Position numbers and translations under genes: made by a program. Positions 8,217 to 17,307 of a DNA stretch of 64,000 bases are shown here, one piece after another (the first letter of the stretch is position 1; every line of letters begins with the position of its first letter). Source of the DNA: DASWTL01 sp035575925. Its GTDB lineage: Bacteria; Bacteroidota; Bacteroidia; Sphingobacteriales; Sphingobacteriaceae. The notes beneath the pieces are model-generated. The model saw nothing but the letters and a program-made list of their open reading frames with translations. It did no database searches and was not told where the DNA came from. Location: the NCBI GenBank assembly GCA_035575925.1, contig DATLXK010000027.1, positions 1 to 64,000 of the forward strand, written 5' to 3'.

Positions 8217-9209
8217 ATGGAAAACGAAAGTCATTTCTGGGATCTCTCTGCTAAATACCTGCATGGAAAAGCAACTGCCCAAGAACAAGAGCAGCTGCAA
8301 AAATTGCGGGCATTGAGCAGTGAACATGAAAATCAGTTCCAAGCTATGGAAAAGGTTTGGGCTGCAACCGGCTATAAGCCGGAACGGGATGCCGATATAG
8401 ACAAAGCGTGGGCCAGAACAGAACGTGTGTTACAAGCACGGATCAACGAGAAACGGCCGGTGAGGTTGTTATACAGCGTTTTAAAAGTGGCGGCTTTGGT
8501 TGCAATTGTGAGTGCTGCTGTATGGCTTTTCAGAAGCCCGGTATCTCCTTTTGATAAAAGTGAAATTGTAAAAGCAAACGGCAAAAGAACAGAGGTCGTA
8601 CTGCCGGACGGAAGTCAGGTCTGGCTTAATATCGGGAGTGAGCTGGTTTATAGCAAAGATTTTAACGGCCCCGAGCGGACGGTTGAATTAAAAGGTGAGG
8701 GATTTTTCGAAGTGCAGCCGGATCCGGACAGGCCGTTTATTATACATACCGGTAAGGTATATACCGAAGTACTCGGAACTTCTTTTAATCTGAGCGCCTA
8801 CCCGGCCGATAGCGTGGTAGATCTCGCGGTAGCAACAGGCAAAGTCCTTTTCCGTACTGAAGGCAGCAAGGATGAGGCAATAGTAACCCGCGGTAAAGCT
8901 GCCAGGATTACCAAGCTGAGCGGGCGCCTGAGTACATTCAACATCAAGGGGAAAAACGAGTGGTCATGGAAATCGGGCGAGCTCAAATTTACAGACGCTC
9001 CTTTAAAAGATGTTCTGAAGGACCTGGAGAAGCATTATCGCGTCAAACTTGTACTTGAAGGGAATAATCTGCAGAGCTGTCGTTTCACCGGCAATTTTAA
9101 AAACGCAAAACTTGAAGAGATACTCCAGGTGCTTCAGGCATCTCTGGATCTGACATACAAAGAAACTGCCGGCAAAACGATTAGCATTAACGGGCGTGGC
9201 TGCCATTAA
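8217..9209 (+). CDS. FecR-family anti-sigma factor with DUF4974 domain
   Basis: The 330 residues form a cytoplasmic N-terminal region that would bind the sigma factor (1-75), one membrane segment (about 80-102), a periplasmic FecR domain (about 115-210, with VVLPDGSQVWLNIGSELVY) and a C-terminal DUF4974 domain (about 258-325, FTDAPLKDVLKDLEKHY). In the Fec-type model it passes the signal from the receptor STN domain to the ECF sigma factor. It sits 55 bases after the sigma gene and 18 bases before the receptor, so the three genes form one operon. Confidence 0.93.
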   Translation: MENESHFWDLSAKYLHGKATAQEQEQLQKLRALSSEHENQFQAMEKVWAATGYKPERDADIDKAWARTERVLQARINEKRPVRLLYSVLKVAALVAIVSAAVWLFRSPVSPFDKSEIVKANGKRTEVVLPDGSQVWLNIGSELVYSKDFNGPERTVELKGEGFFEVQPDPDRPFIIHTGKVYTEVLGTSFNLSAYPADSVVDLAVATGKVLFRTEGSKDEAIVTRGKAARITKLSGRLSTFNIKGKNEWSWKSGELKFTDAPLKDVLKDLEKHYRVKLVLEGNNLQSCRFTGNFKNAKLEEILQVLQASLDLTYKETAGKTISINGRGCH

Positions 9210-9227
9210 AAACATGAGAAAAAACCA

Positions 9228-11851
9228 ATGAGGAAGAACTTTAAATTTTTATTATGCCTGTGCCTGGGATGGCTGGTTAACACTCAGATGGTTTTCGCCC
9301 AAACCGGCATCTTGAATCAGAAAGTCAGTATTACAAAAAAAGCTGCCTCTCTGGATGAGATACTAAAAGAGCTTAGCGCCAACTACAAGGTCAATTTTTC
9401 ATATAGCAAAGATCTGGTTTCTCTTCATCAAAAAGTAACGGTAAATGCCTCGCAGCTTCCTCTTAAAGATGTTTTGGACAAACTGTTCGTTGATGCCCGA
9501 ATCCAGTATCTGCTGATTGGAAACCAAATCGTTCTGCAAAAAAATAAAAAGAAGAAAAGTGTAATGCTCAAAGGGTATATCAAAGACGCGGCAACTGGTG
9601 AGGCTCTTGAAGGAGCAACCGTCACCAATGGCGGGTCAGGCACCATTTCCAATAATTACGGCTTTTACACTCTTGTGCAGCCCTCCGGCATGATGAAACT
9701 GGAAGTGAGATACCTGGGATATGATTTTAAAACTATCCTAGTGCCAGCGCTTTCGCGGGATACGCTGATATCTTTTCAATTACATCCCACTGTCAACGAG
9801 CTTGCGGAAGTGAGTGTCGGTTCAGAAGCAAATAATGGCCTGCAGCCAATGAACAAGATTTCAATGACCAGCAGCGAACTTAAGCAGCTACCCCGCTTTA
9901 TGGGTGAAGCAGATGCTATAAAAGCTTTTCAAATGATGCCGGGTGTTCAGGCGGGAAAAGAAGGTTCTTCCGACCTCATTGTTCGTGGCGGCAGCCCTGA
10001 CCAAAACCTGATCCTGCTTGATGGAGTGCCGGTATACAATGTATCACACCTGGGCGGCCTATTCTCGGTTTTTAACCCGGATGCAATCCGGAAGGTTGAC
10101 CTGATAAAAGGCGGCTTCCCTGCGCCGTATGGCGGACGCTTGTCGTCGGTACTTGATATTCGTCTAAAAGAAGGGAATACTCAGCGCTTAGGCGGTGAGG
10201 GTTCTATTGGGCTTATCTCATCCAAGCTGCTGCTGGAAGGCCCCATTAAAAATGAAAACACCTCTTTCCTGATTTCCGCACGCCGAACCTATCTCGATCT
10301 AATAATAGCAGTGATTGATGGAAATAATAACAGTTACAACTTTCACGATTTGAATGTAAAGATTAATCACACTCTATCTTCTAAAGACAGGATCTATCTC
10401 AGTGTTTATGGCGGGCTCGATAAATTTGTATTCCGGGATAAATATGCCCAGGAACAAAAATTTAAAATGAAATGGGGAAACACGACGGGCTCGCTGCGTT
10501 GGAACCATGTCTTTGGCCGTAAGCTGTTTGGCAATGTTACGCTTACTCACAGCGCATATAGCTTTGGCCAGAACTCCGAAGTTCACAGTACCAGCAATGG
10601 ATTTACTCTAGACCGGGAAGTTGATTTCAATTCCAGTATTAACGACTGGGGAGCCAAAGCTGATTTTGATCTTGCCGCAGGAAGCGGTCATAGTGTACGG
10701 TTCGGTGGCAGCTATGTCTATCACACTTTCAATCCTGAATCGGTGTCTTTTCAAGCTGAGGGCCTGAGCTTTACAACAAGCTCATTTGATAAAACGAACG
10801 CCCATGAAATATACATGTATGCAGAGGACAGGATACTGATCAGTGAAGATTTGGAAGCTACTGCCGGTGCGCACTGGTCGGGTTTTGCTGTGAAAGGTAA
10901 GAATTACAGCTCTTTACAACCACGTCTGGCAGTAAATTACACGCCAGCTACAGGTATAAGTCTGCGAACCTCCTATTCTACCATGGCTCAATACCTTCAT
11001 TCTCTGAGCAACACCGCTACGGGATCACCCACGGATTATGGGGACCTGCAACCGATAAAGTAAAACCGCAGTGCTAATGGCAGGCTACAGCGGGCGCTGG
11101 TGTTCCTGTGATCGGCGGTAGGTTCGAGCTGAGTATGGACCTGTATTATAAAAAACTAAAAGATGTGGCTGAGTTTAAGGACGGAGGGGATTTCATTGGG
11201 CAATTTTTACGAAACGGCCCGGATACCAAATTTACCTCCCTGATAACAGCACCCTATGAGGAGCGGATCACGAGTGGAATCGGCTGGAGTTACGGCTCTG
11301 AGTGGATGCTGCGGAAACGGGAGGGTAATACAACCGGCTGGCTGGGCTATACCTTATCATACGCCAGAAGGCAGTTAGAAGGTGTCAACAACAATAAATC
11401 TTTCCCCTATTCCTACGACAGCAGGCATAATATTGCGACGGTTGTGAATCACAAGCTTTCAAAAAAATTAAGTGTGGGTGGCAACTGGTCTTACCGTTCT
11501 GGCTATGTCGGCACTGTGCCTGTTACTACCTATAAGGCATTTATCGAACCTGCCCCTTACAACCCTTACGGAGGTACTTCATATAATCCTGACAATATTG
11601 ATTACCTGCCGGAGCGAAATAATTTCCGGATGCCGTCTTATCACCGCCTCGACCTAAGCCTGACCCACGTTAAGCTGAAAAAATGGGGGGAACGCTCCTG
11701 GAATATTTCCATATATAATGCTTACAACCGGCAAAACCCGTACTCCCTGGAGATGAAAAAATCAAATACGGGCCAAGGCTTTAAACGCGACTTGTCCCAA
11801 ATCGCCCTATTCCCGGTATTACCCTCATTTAGTTATGGCTTTAAATTTTAG
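9228..11851 (+). pseudogene. STN-type TonB-dependent receptor, disrupted by a frameshift and an in-frame stop
   Basis: The first 611 codons read as signal peptide (1-25), STN signalling domain (about 40-105), CarboxypepD_reg-like domain (about 112-195), plug (about 210-315, VRGGSPDQNL) and much of the barrel. Near 11036, where the homologue at 2205-4553 reads PTDLW, one T seems to be missing, so this frame becomes PTDYGDLQPIK and stops at 11061-11063. In the correct downstream frame a TAA at 11075-11077 replaces one codon. After that the barrel resumes for about 250 residues to the aromatic end PSFSYGFKF at 11851. Two lesions within 40 bases argue for real decay or a short patch of bad sequence. 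The undisrupted protein would be about 870 residues. Confidence 0.85.
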
Positions 11852-11852
11852 A

Positions 11853-12692
11853 ATGATGACAGATTACAAATATTTTACCAGCGTTCTAATTGCATTGCTT
11901 GTTTTGACCGGATGTTCCAAAAATATCGAGTCTAACTTGCCTGATTATGAGCAGGTGCTGGTTTTAAACAGCGTATTCAATCCTGATAGTCTATTTTCAG
12001 TAGATCTTAGTACAAACCGTCCGATCTCGTCTAATGCCCCTTTCGCACCCATAGTGAATGCCTCTGTACTGTTGTACCGGGATGGTACTTATTTAACAGA
12101 TTTAACACATTCAAAGAATGGGGTGTATCAAGCATCTGTAATGCCGGAAAGCTTAAAAAAGTACGAGATCCGTGTAAAGGCTCCGGGCTTTGACGACATC
12201 AGCGCTCACAGCACGGTGCCCGCGAGGCCTTTGATAAGCGATATCAAGATTTCGCAGTTTCAGCCTGATGGTAGTGCTCCTGCCACACTCATGTCGTTCA
12301 CCCTGAGCGACCCGCCCGCAGAGGAGAACTTCTATTCCGTTCAGGCCTATACATTTGAAAAAGACTTCAGGGGGAATATTTTCCAAAGACCTTTAAGCAT
12401 CAAAATTATTTCCGCAATTGAGGAAGACTACTTTAGGAACGGGCTCTTGTTTTTCAGAGACAAACTATTTAACGGGAAAGCTTTAGATTTAAAATTTAAT
12501 CTTTCAAATGTCATACCGAAAAACGCCTATTTTCGAATTGCGCAAGTTAGCCCCGAATACTACCTATATGGCAAAACATATGACATGCACCGTCAAACAG
12601 ACTTTAATATCGGCCAACACCCGGTGTCAAATAATATAGAAAATGGCCTGGGAGTTTTTGCTGGGTATAATGCGGTGACTATTAGGCCGTGA
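11853..12692 (+). CDS. DUF4249 domain lipoprotein
   Basis: The ATG at 11853 lies one base after the receptor stop and precedes a classical lipoprotein leader ending LVLTGC. A frame open from 11835 would start inside the receptor's last codons and is less likely. The mature part is DUF4249-like: a YEQVLVLNSVFNPDSLF opening, a central Ig-like strand region (YEIRVKAPGFDDISAHSTVP) and a terminal GLGVFAGYN motif that matches the paralogue at 1302-2174. It is translationally close to the receptor and is the last gene of the sigma/FecR/receptor operon. It is probably a surface partner of that receptor; if the receptor is dead, it has lost its role. Confidence 0.82.
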   Translation: MMTDYKYFTSVLIALLVLTGCSKNIESNLPDYEQVLVLNSVFNPDSLFSVDLSTNRPISSNAPFAPIVNASVLLYRDGTYLTDLTHSKNGVYQASVMPESLKKYEIRVKAPGFDDISAHSTVPARPLISDIKISQFQPDGSAPATLMSFTLSDPPAEENFYSVQAYTFEKDFRGNIFQRPLSIKIISAIEEDYFRNGLLFFRDKLFNGKALDLKFNLSNVIPKNAYFRIAQVSPEYYLYGKTYDMHRQTDFNIGQHPVSNNIENGLGVFAGYNAVTIRP

Positions 12693-12803
12693 CCTGATTC
12701 TCAACGTTAATGAAGGTTTGCGAACTGAGGGATAAAATATTAAAAGTACTTGTTGGTGAGGATACCAACAAGGGGATAAAAAAGCGATAATTAATTAACC
12801 GTA

Positions 12804-13412
12804 ATGAAATTTATGAAAAAAGTATTATTTGTATTTTTAGTATTAGGACTATTTATCAATGAATCACATAGTCAAAAATTATCAAAAAGCTCTTTGAGTT
12901 ATGGTTTGGGTATTGGTTATTCTGGTTCAGGAAACAATGATTATGGGGGAGTTGGTTTATCTTTATTAATTGGTTACAAACGAGATATTTGGAAAGATAG
13001 ATTAAGATTAAATCCAAATCTAACCGTTGGAAGTTATAAAAATGGTAAGGATGATAAAACTAGAGATAAGTATTTTAATGTTGCAAACTTAAATTTATCT
13101 TTAGAATATGACTTTCTAAGATATAAGGCTTTCTCTTTAAATATTGAAACTGGAGGATTAGTTGGTTTTGCAAATGGATTAAAAGGAGTTGGAGTTGAAA
13201 CTGAATTTGGTGATGCGACATATACTGATATAATGCATACTGAATCAGAGTTTATTGAAAATTTCAATTATGGTGCTATTGTAGGTTTTGGATTAATGAT
13301 TTCTCCTTTAAATAGTAAATATGCAATAAAGATTTCACCTGTAAATCTTCATTTTGGAAACGAAGATTTAACGGAATTACATTCGTTCATCAGTATAGAT
13401 ATAAAACTTTAG
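12804..13412 (+). CDS. small outer-membrane beta-barrel-like protein, AT-rich
   Basis: The 202-residue protein has a signal peptide (MKKVLFVFLVLGLFINESHSQ; the second Met at 12813 is an equally good start). It then has alternating hydrophobic and aromatic strands rich in Gly and Tyr (LSYGLGIGYSG, GVGLSLLIGYKRD, YGAIVGFGLMI), ending SIDIKL. This pattern suits an eight- to ten-strand outer-membrane barrel. No specific family is recognisable. Codon use is much more A/T-ended than in the preceding operon, and the gene stands alone between two spacers of 110 and 175 bases. That suggests a separate, possibly recent origin. Confidence 0.65.
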   Translation: MKFMKKVLFVFLVLGLFINESHSQKLSKSSLSYGLGIGYSGSGNNDYGGVGLSLLIGYKRDIWKDRLRLNPNLTVGSYKNGKDDKTRDKYFNVANLNLSLEYDFLRYKAFSLNIETGGLVGFANGLKGVGVETEFGDATYTDIMHTESEFIENFNYGAIVGFGLMISPLNSKYAIKISPVNLHFGNEDLTELHSFISIDIKL

Positions 13413-13588
13413 TAAACGATTTAAATTCAGTTGTTGCAGAATTTTTAATAAAATGACTAATTTCAGTTTAAAGACATAGTTGCCAGTAAGCGGAGTAGCC
13501 TTTACATTTAGTGAGAATCTTAAGTAATAAAATATTCAAGAACTGTTGTTATCAAATATTTAATTTTACTAACTACTAAAAAGACATT

Positions 13589-14122
13589 ATGAACACTAAA
13601 AATGCTTTTAAGGCACATTTTTTTACATTGATTTTTATTTTTATTGCAAGTATTTCAAAGTCGCAAACTGCAAGCTTTAAACTAATCAGTTCAGCTTTCG
13701 AAGAGGGAAAGCCTATCCCCGCTAAATATACCTGTGATAGCTCTAATGTATCACCAGCGCTTAGCTGGAGTGGATTTCCTGAAAAAACGAAAAGTTTTGC
13801 CATCATTATGGATGATCCGGACGCACCAATGGGTACCTGGGTACATTGGGTAATGTATAATATACCAGGCACAGTTACTAGTCTTGAAGAGGAACTGAAC
13901 ATCGAAAAAATCAAAGCGACAGACGGTTTAAATAGTTGGGGTGATAAGGGATACAATGGTCCTTGCCCTCCGGGTGGAACCCATAGTTATGTTTTTAAAT
14001 TATATGCTTTGGATAATACTTTAACCCTAAAAGAAGGGATGGAAAAAGATGAACTTCTGCAGGCGATGAAAGGTCATATACTGAGTGAAGCTACATTAAC
14101 CGGATTATTTAGGGTTGAGTAG
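13589..14122 (+). CDS. YbhB/YbcL family Raf-kinase-inhibitor-like (PEBP) protein, exported
   Basis: The 177 residues begin with a Sec signal peptide (about 1-25). The remaining ~150 residues are a bacterial PEBP domain. Visible hallmarks are the D-P-D-A-P motif followed by W-V-H-W-V at about residues 74-87, the SWGDKGYNGPCPPGGTHSYVF pocket region, and a helical C-terminus ending GLFRVE. PEBP proteins bind anionic ligands; the bacterial members have no established enzymatic role. It stands alone, with 175 bases upstream and 337 downstream. The family call is firm and the function is unknown. Confidence 0.88.
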   Translation: MNTKNAFKAHFFTLIFIFIASISKSQTASFKLISSAFEEGKPIPAKYTCDSSNVSPALSWSGFPEKTKSFAIIMDDPDAPMGTWVHWVMYNIPGTVTSLEEELNIEKIKATDGLNSWGDKGYNGPCPPGGTHSYVFKLYALDNTLTLKEGMEKDELLQAMKGHILSEATLTGLFRVE

Positions 14123-14459
14123 ATTGATGCTGTTTTATGGGTTTATGGACGAGCTTCAAGAAGGATTTATATAATGAATTCCAGCGGTGTGAAATACTGG
14201 TTTAGGAGCATTCAAATCTTAAAACGAACAAGGGCTGGCATTTGGTAAATAGAACTAGCTTACCTGATTTTTCCTCTTCCAAATTTCCTAAATTTGCTAT
14301 TCTGCTTATTTTCGTGCTTTTTACCATAATTATCTTGTGTCTGTGTAAGCTATTAGGCAGTTGGCAAAAAAACGGGAACTCGACTATTTGAAAACAGTAG
14401 ATCGCACACCCCGCTTAAACCAAAATCCTTATAATTGCCTTTTCTAACACCGAAAAACA
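14123..14459. other. intergenic spacer with no supported gene
   Basis: This 337-base stretch lies between the PEBP gene and rnhA. It holds only short frames. The longest one with a hydrophobic segment starts at a TTG (14242-14391), has no family resemblance and has no visible ribosome site. The rnhA promoter must be at its right end. Confidence 0.4.
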
Positions 14460-14930
14460 ATGATTGAGCTTTATACAGATGGCGCTTCCAGTGGGAACCC
14501 CGGACCTGGGGGATTTGGAGTCATATTACGATCCGGCCAATATTATAAGGAAATTTTTGGCGGTTTTAGAAAAACAACTAATAACCGCATGGAGCTTTTA
14601 GCCGTAATCACTGGTCTGGAAGCTATTAAAAAGCCCGGGCAGGATGTAAGTGTTTATTCTGACTCTAAATATGTGATCGATTCTGTGGAGAAGAAGTGGG
14701 TTTTTGGATGGGTAAAGAAAGGTTTTGCAGGTAAAAAAAACAAAGATCTATGGCTTCGGTTCTTGCAGGTTTATAAATTACACCATGTACGTTTTATTTG
14801 GGTGAAAGGCCATGCCGGGCATCCTGAAAATGAACGTTGTGATGAACTTGCTGTAGCTGCCTGTAAAACCAGGGAACTGCTTATTGATACATATTTTGAG
14901 ACTGAGAGCCTGAAAGAAAAACTTTTTTAA
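14460..14930 (+). CDS. rnhA: ribonuclease HI
   Basis: The 156 residues are a complete type 1 RNase H that cuts the RNA strand of RNA-DNA hybrids, removing primers and R-loops with two Mg ions. The D-E-D-D active site is visible: Asp7 in YTDGASSGNPGPGG, Glu in NRMELLAV (about 48), Asp in VYSDSKYV (about 69) and the last Asp in NERCDELA (about 130). The WVKGHAGHPEN loop carries the conserved His. The basic-protrusion region is KKWVFGWVKKGFAGKKNKDLW. Its last bases overlap by four the end of the convergent fbp gene. Confidence 0.95.
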   Translation: MIELYTDGASSGNPGPGGFGVILRSGQYYKEIFGGFRKTTNNRMELLAVITGLEAIKKPGQDVSVYSDSKYVIDSVEKKWVFGWVKKGFAGKKNKDLWLRFLQVYKLHHVRFIWVKGHAGHPENERCDELAVAACKTRELLIDTYFETESLKEKLF

Positions 14931-16009
14931 TCAATCCCTCCTATGATACCCAGATCCGCAAGCTTTTCATCGGCCTTATCCAAACTATTGATCGTGTTTT
15001 CGGATGAAAATTCCTTCATTAAGGCTTCTGCTTTCAAAACCATATTATCAGAGCCAATAAAAATAGCCGACCGCTGATGGAGAGATTCGACAGCAATATC
15101 CAATATACGGGTGAACCCATTTGTCGCTCTTCCACCTGCTTGTTCTATAATGAAAGCCATTGGATTACACTCATATACCAACCGAAGCTTACCAATTGAA
15201 GCGTTTGAGGTAGTAGGATAAATAAATATACCACCCATTATCATGTTCCGGTGTATATCTGCAACCATTGATCCGATGTAACGGGATGTGTAGAGTCGTT
15301 TTACCTCTCCATCTTCCACCTGGCAGTATTTAATATACTTTTTAACACCTTCCGGAAAATGAATATAATTCCCTTCATTAATTGAATAGATAATTCCATC
15401 CTTAGGGATCGTCATATTAGGATGAGACAGACAAAATTCTCCGATGGAGGGATCCAGGGTAAACCCGTTTACTCCTTTTCCGGTAGTATAAACCATCATT
15501 GTGGAAGAACCGTAAATAATATACCCTGCCGCTACCTGTTCTGTTCCCTTTTGAAATACATCATCAAGTGTAGCCTGCCCTTCTACAGATTTTCTTCTGT
15601 AAATCGAAAAAATTGTACCTACGGCAACATTAACATCAATATTAGAAGAGCCGTCAAGCGGATCGATGGCTACGATATATTTAGCATTTTTAGATATCTC
15701 AGAATTAATATGTATGCATTCTTCATTCTCTTCTGAAACTACGATACAACATTCTCCACCGCTTTGTAAAGCAGAAATAAACTGTTCATTCGCATAAATA
15801 TCCAGTTTTTTTTGGCTTTCTCCCTGTATATTCACTGAACCTGCCTCACCAAGGATATTCATTAAACCCGCTTTATTTACCTCCCGGTTAACAATTTTTG
15901 ATGCTATCCCGATATCTCTTAACAAACGCGAAAGCTCTCCTTTGGCATACGGAAAATCGTTTTGTTTTTCAATAATAAACTGCCCTAATGTTGTAACTCC
16001 TCCTGACAT
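14927..16009 (-). CDS. fbp: class 1 fructose-1,6-bisphosphatase
   Basis: The enzyme hydrolyses fructose 1,6-bisphosphate to fructose 6-phosphate, the committed gluconeogenic step, in the cytosol. The protein carries the class 1 metal-binding motif DPLDGSSNIDVNVAVGTIF, and the N-terminal T-L-G-Q-F-I-I-E-K-Q signature close to its start. I chose the ATG at 16009 (MSGGVTTLGQF) because family members begin about there. A GTG at 16039 would add ten residues and overlap the upstream phosphoesterase by 11 bases, so it cannot be excluded. It is the last gene of a possible purL-trmN6-phosphoesterase-fbp transcript. About 360 residues, somewhat longer than the E. coli enzyme (about 332) through a C-terminal extension. 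Confidence 0.95.
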   Translation of the reverse strand: MSGGVTTLGQFIIEKQNDFPYAKGELSRLLRDIGIASKIVNREVNKAGLMNILGEAGSVNIQGESQKKLDIYANEQFISALQSGGECCIVVSEENEECIHINSEISKNAKYIVAIDPLDGSSNIDVNVAVGTIFSIYRRKSVEGQATLDDVFQKGTEQVAAGYIIYGSSTMMVYTTGKGVNGFTLDPSIGEFCLSHPNMTIPKDGIIYSINEGNYIHFPEGVKKYIKYCQVEDGEVKRLYTSRYIGSMVADIHRNMIMGGIFIYPTTSNASIGKLRLVYECNPMAFIIEQAGGRATNGFTRILDIAVESLHQRSAIFIGSDNMVLKAEALMKEFSSENTINSLDKADEKLADLGIIGGID

Positions 16010-16028
16010 ACTTAGTGTACTTTTTACA

Positions 16029-16523
16029 TTACCTAACACCCAATTCTATAACCTCTAAAGTATGTATTTTATCTTCAGAAATGCAGAATCTGATAAGAGA
16101 ACGTATTTTATGCCAACCTTGTTTTCCGGCAGCTCCCGGGTTTAAGTGTAAACAGCTGATTTTTTTATCGTAAATAACCTTTAAGATATGTGAATGACCG
16201 GAAATAAATATTTTAGGGGGATCAGAGAATATTTCAGCTTTAATTTTAGGATTATATTTCTCCGGATAACCACCGATGTGGGTTATCCAAACTTTCACCT
16301 CTTCACATACAAATTTCAGGTGTTCCGGATAAACCACGCGGATATCCCTGCCATCAATATTTCCGTAAACCCCTCGTAAGGGTTTAAAGGCTGCTAAGCT
16401 ATCTGCGAGTTCAATATTTCCAAAGTCACCAGCATGCCAGATCTCATCACACTGATCAAAATGCTTAAAAACACTATCATCCAGGTAGCCATGAGTATCT
16501 GAAAGGAGTCCGATGCGGATCAT
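16029..16523 (-). CDS. YfcE/MJ0936-type metallophosphoesterase
   Basis: The calcineurin-like two-metal phosphoesterase motifs appear in order: LLSDTHG (metal 1), WHAGDFGN, GVYGNIDG (catalytic Asn region) and ISGHSH near the C-terminus. The family hydrolyses small phosphodiesters in vitro and its physiological substrate is uncertain. The start at 16523 (MIRIGLLSDTHG) puts the first motif at residue 8, as in the family. The open frame extends 15 codons further, to 16568, with residues that look untranslated. It lies 41 bases after trmN6 and 19 before fbp on the same strand. About 164 residues, cytosolic. Confidence 0.9.
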   Translation of the reverse strand: MIRIGLLSDTHGYLDDSVFKHFDQCDEIWHAGDFGNIELADSLAAFKPLRGVYGNIDGRDIRVVYPEHLKFVCEEVKVWITHIGGYPEKYNPKIKAEIFSDPPKIFISGHSHILKVIYDKKISCLHLNPGAAGKQGWHKIRSLIRFCISEDKIHTLEVIELGVR

Positions 16524-16564
16524 GTTGCAATTTCGCACATAATACGTGATATGCTGATAATAAA

Positions 16565-17287
16565 TCAAAAGATAGTCAGAAAGTCTTTCAACAACAGTCG
16601 GTATTGTTCGCTGTAAACTTTTGGTGCGGCGTAAATTACCAGGTTACTGTTCGTGATTTGGGTTTCCTCATTTCCGAAGATTAGTATTCTTCTGTGCGGG
16701 GAAGAAGTTTCAAAAGAAAAAATGCTTATTTTCTGATTTAGATACAGATTATTGGTATTAGCCTTTTCAATAATAGTGTTGGCAATATCAACCGGAAGAA
16801 TTAAACAAAAACTGCCATTACTTTTTAAAGATGCTTTACCTGATGCAAGTAAATTATCGAAAAAATGCGTGGTGGTATGTCTGGCTATTTCTTTTGACTT
16901 GGCCGCTGATTTTAGCGAATTGATAAAAAATGGCGGATTGGAAACGATCAGATCATACTTTTTATCCGGATGTTGCGCAAAAAACTGTTCAAATGATAGA
17001 GGATAGCATGTACAACGATTATGGAAACGGGAATTGCTGAAATTATTTTTTGCAGTTTGAGCAGCATCTAAATCAATTTCTACAGCATCAATAATTGCAT
17101 CGGTGTAACGCTGAGCAAGCATCAAAGATATAACACCTGTTCCTGTACCAATATCGAGAATTGAGCCACAGCTGTAAGAGTTAGCTAAAGCACCCAGCAA
17201 AACGCCATCCGTATTTACTTTCATAGCGCAGTTGTTTTGATTAATGACAAACTGCTTAAAGTAAAAATTATCCGGCTCTTTGGGCAT
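16565..17287 (-). CDS. trmN6: tRNA1(Val) adenine(37)-N6-methyltransferase
   Basis: The 240-residue class I SAM-dependent methyltransferase has SAM motif I LDIGTGTGVISLMLAQR (about 42-58), an acidic E-I-D in strand 2, and a catalytic N-P-P-F motif (SNPPFF, about residues 112-117) typical of N6-adenine methylation. The N-terminal FKQFVINQNNCAMKVNTDGVLLG is characteristic of the TrmN6/YfiC family, which modifies A37 of tRNA-Val. It sits between purL and a phosphoesterase on the same strand. A HemK-like or RNA methyltransferase is the main alternative, but the N-terminal signature favours TrmN6. Confidence 0.88.
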   Translation of the reverse strand: MPKEPDNFYFKQFVINQNNCAMKVNTDGVLLGALANSYSCGSILDIGTGTGVISLMLAQRYTDAIIDAVEIDLDAAQTAKNNFSNSRFHNRCTCYPLSFEQFFAQHPDKKYDLIVSNPPFFINSLKSAAKSKEIARHTTTHFFDNLLASGKASLKSNGSFCLILPVDIANTIIEKANTNNLYLNQKISIFSFETSSPHRRILIFGNEETQITNSNLVIYAAPKVYSEQYRLLLKDFLTIF

Positions 17288-17307
17288 TTATTTAAAAGCC
17301 ATTACAC

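Noticed and set aside
14242..14391. A 49-codon frame with one hydrophobic segment, starting at TTG, in the spacer before rnhA
   Set aside because: No ribosome site, no family resemblance and a non-ATG start; hydrophobic frames arise easily in AT-rich spacers.
16010..16039. GTG at 16039 as the fbp start
   Set aside because: It overlaps the upstream phosphoesterase and adds ten residues before the family N-terminus; possible, but the ATG at 16009 is preferred.
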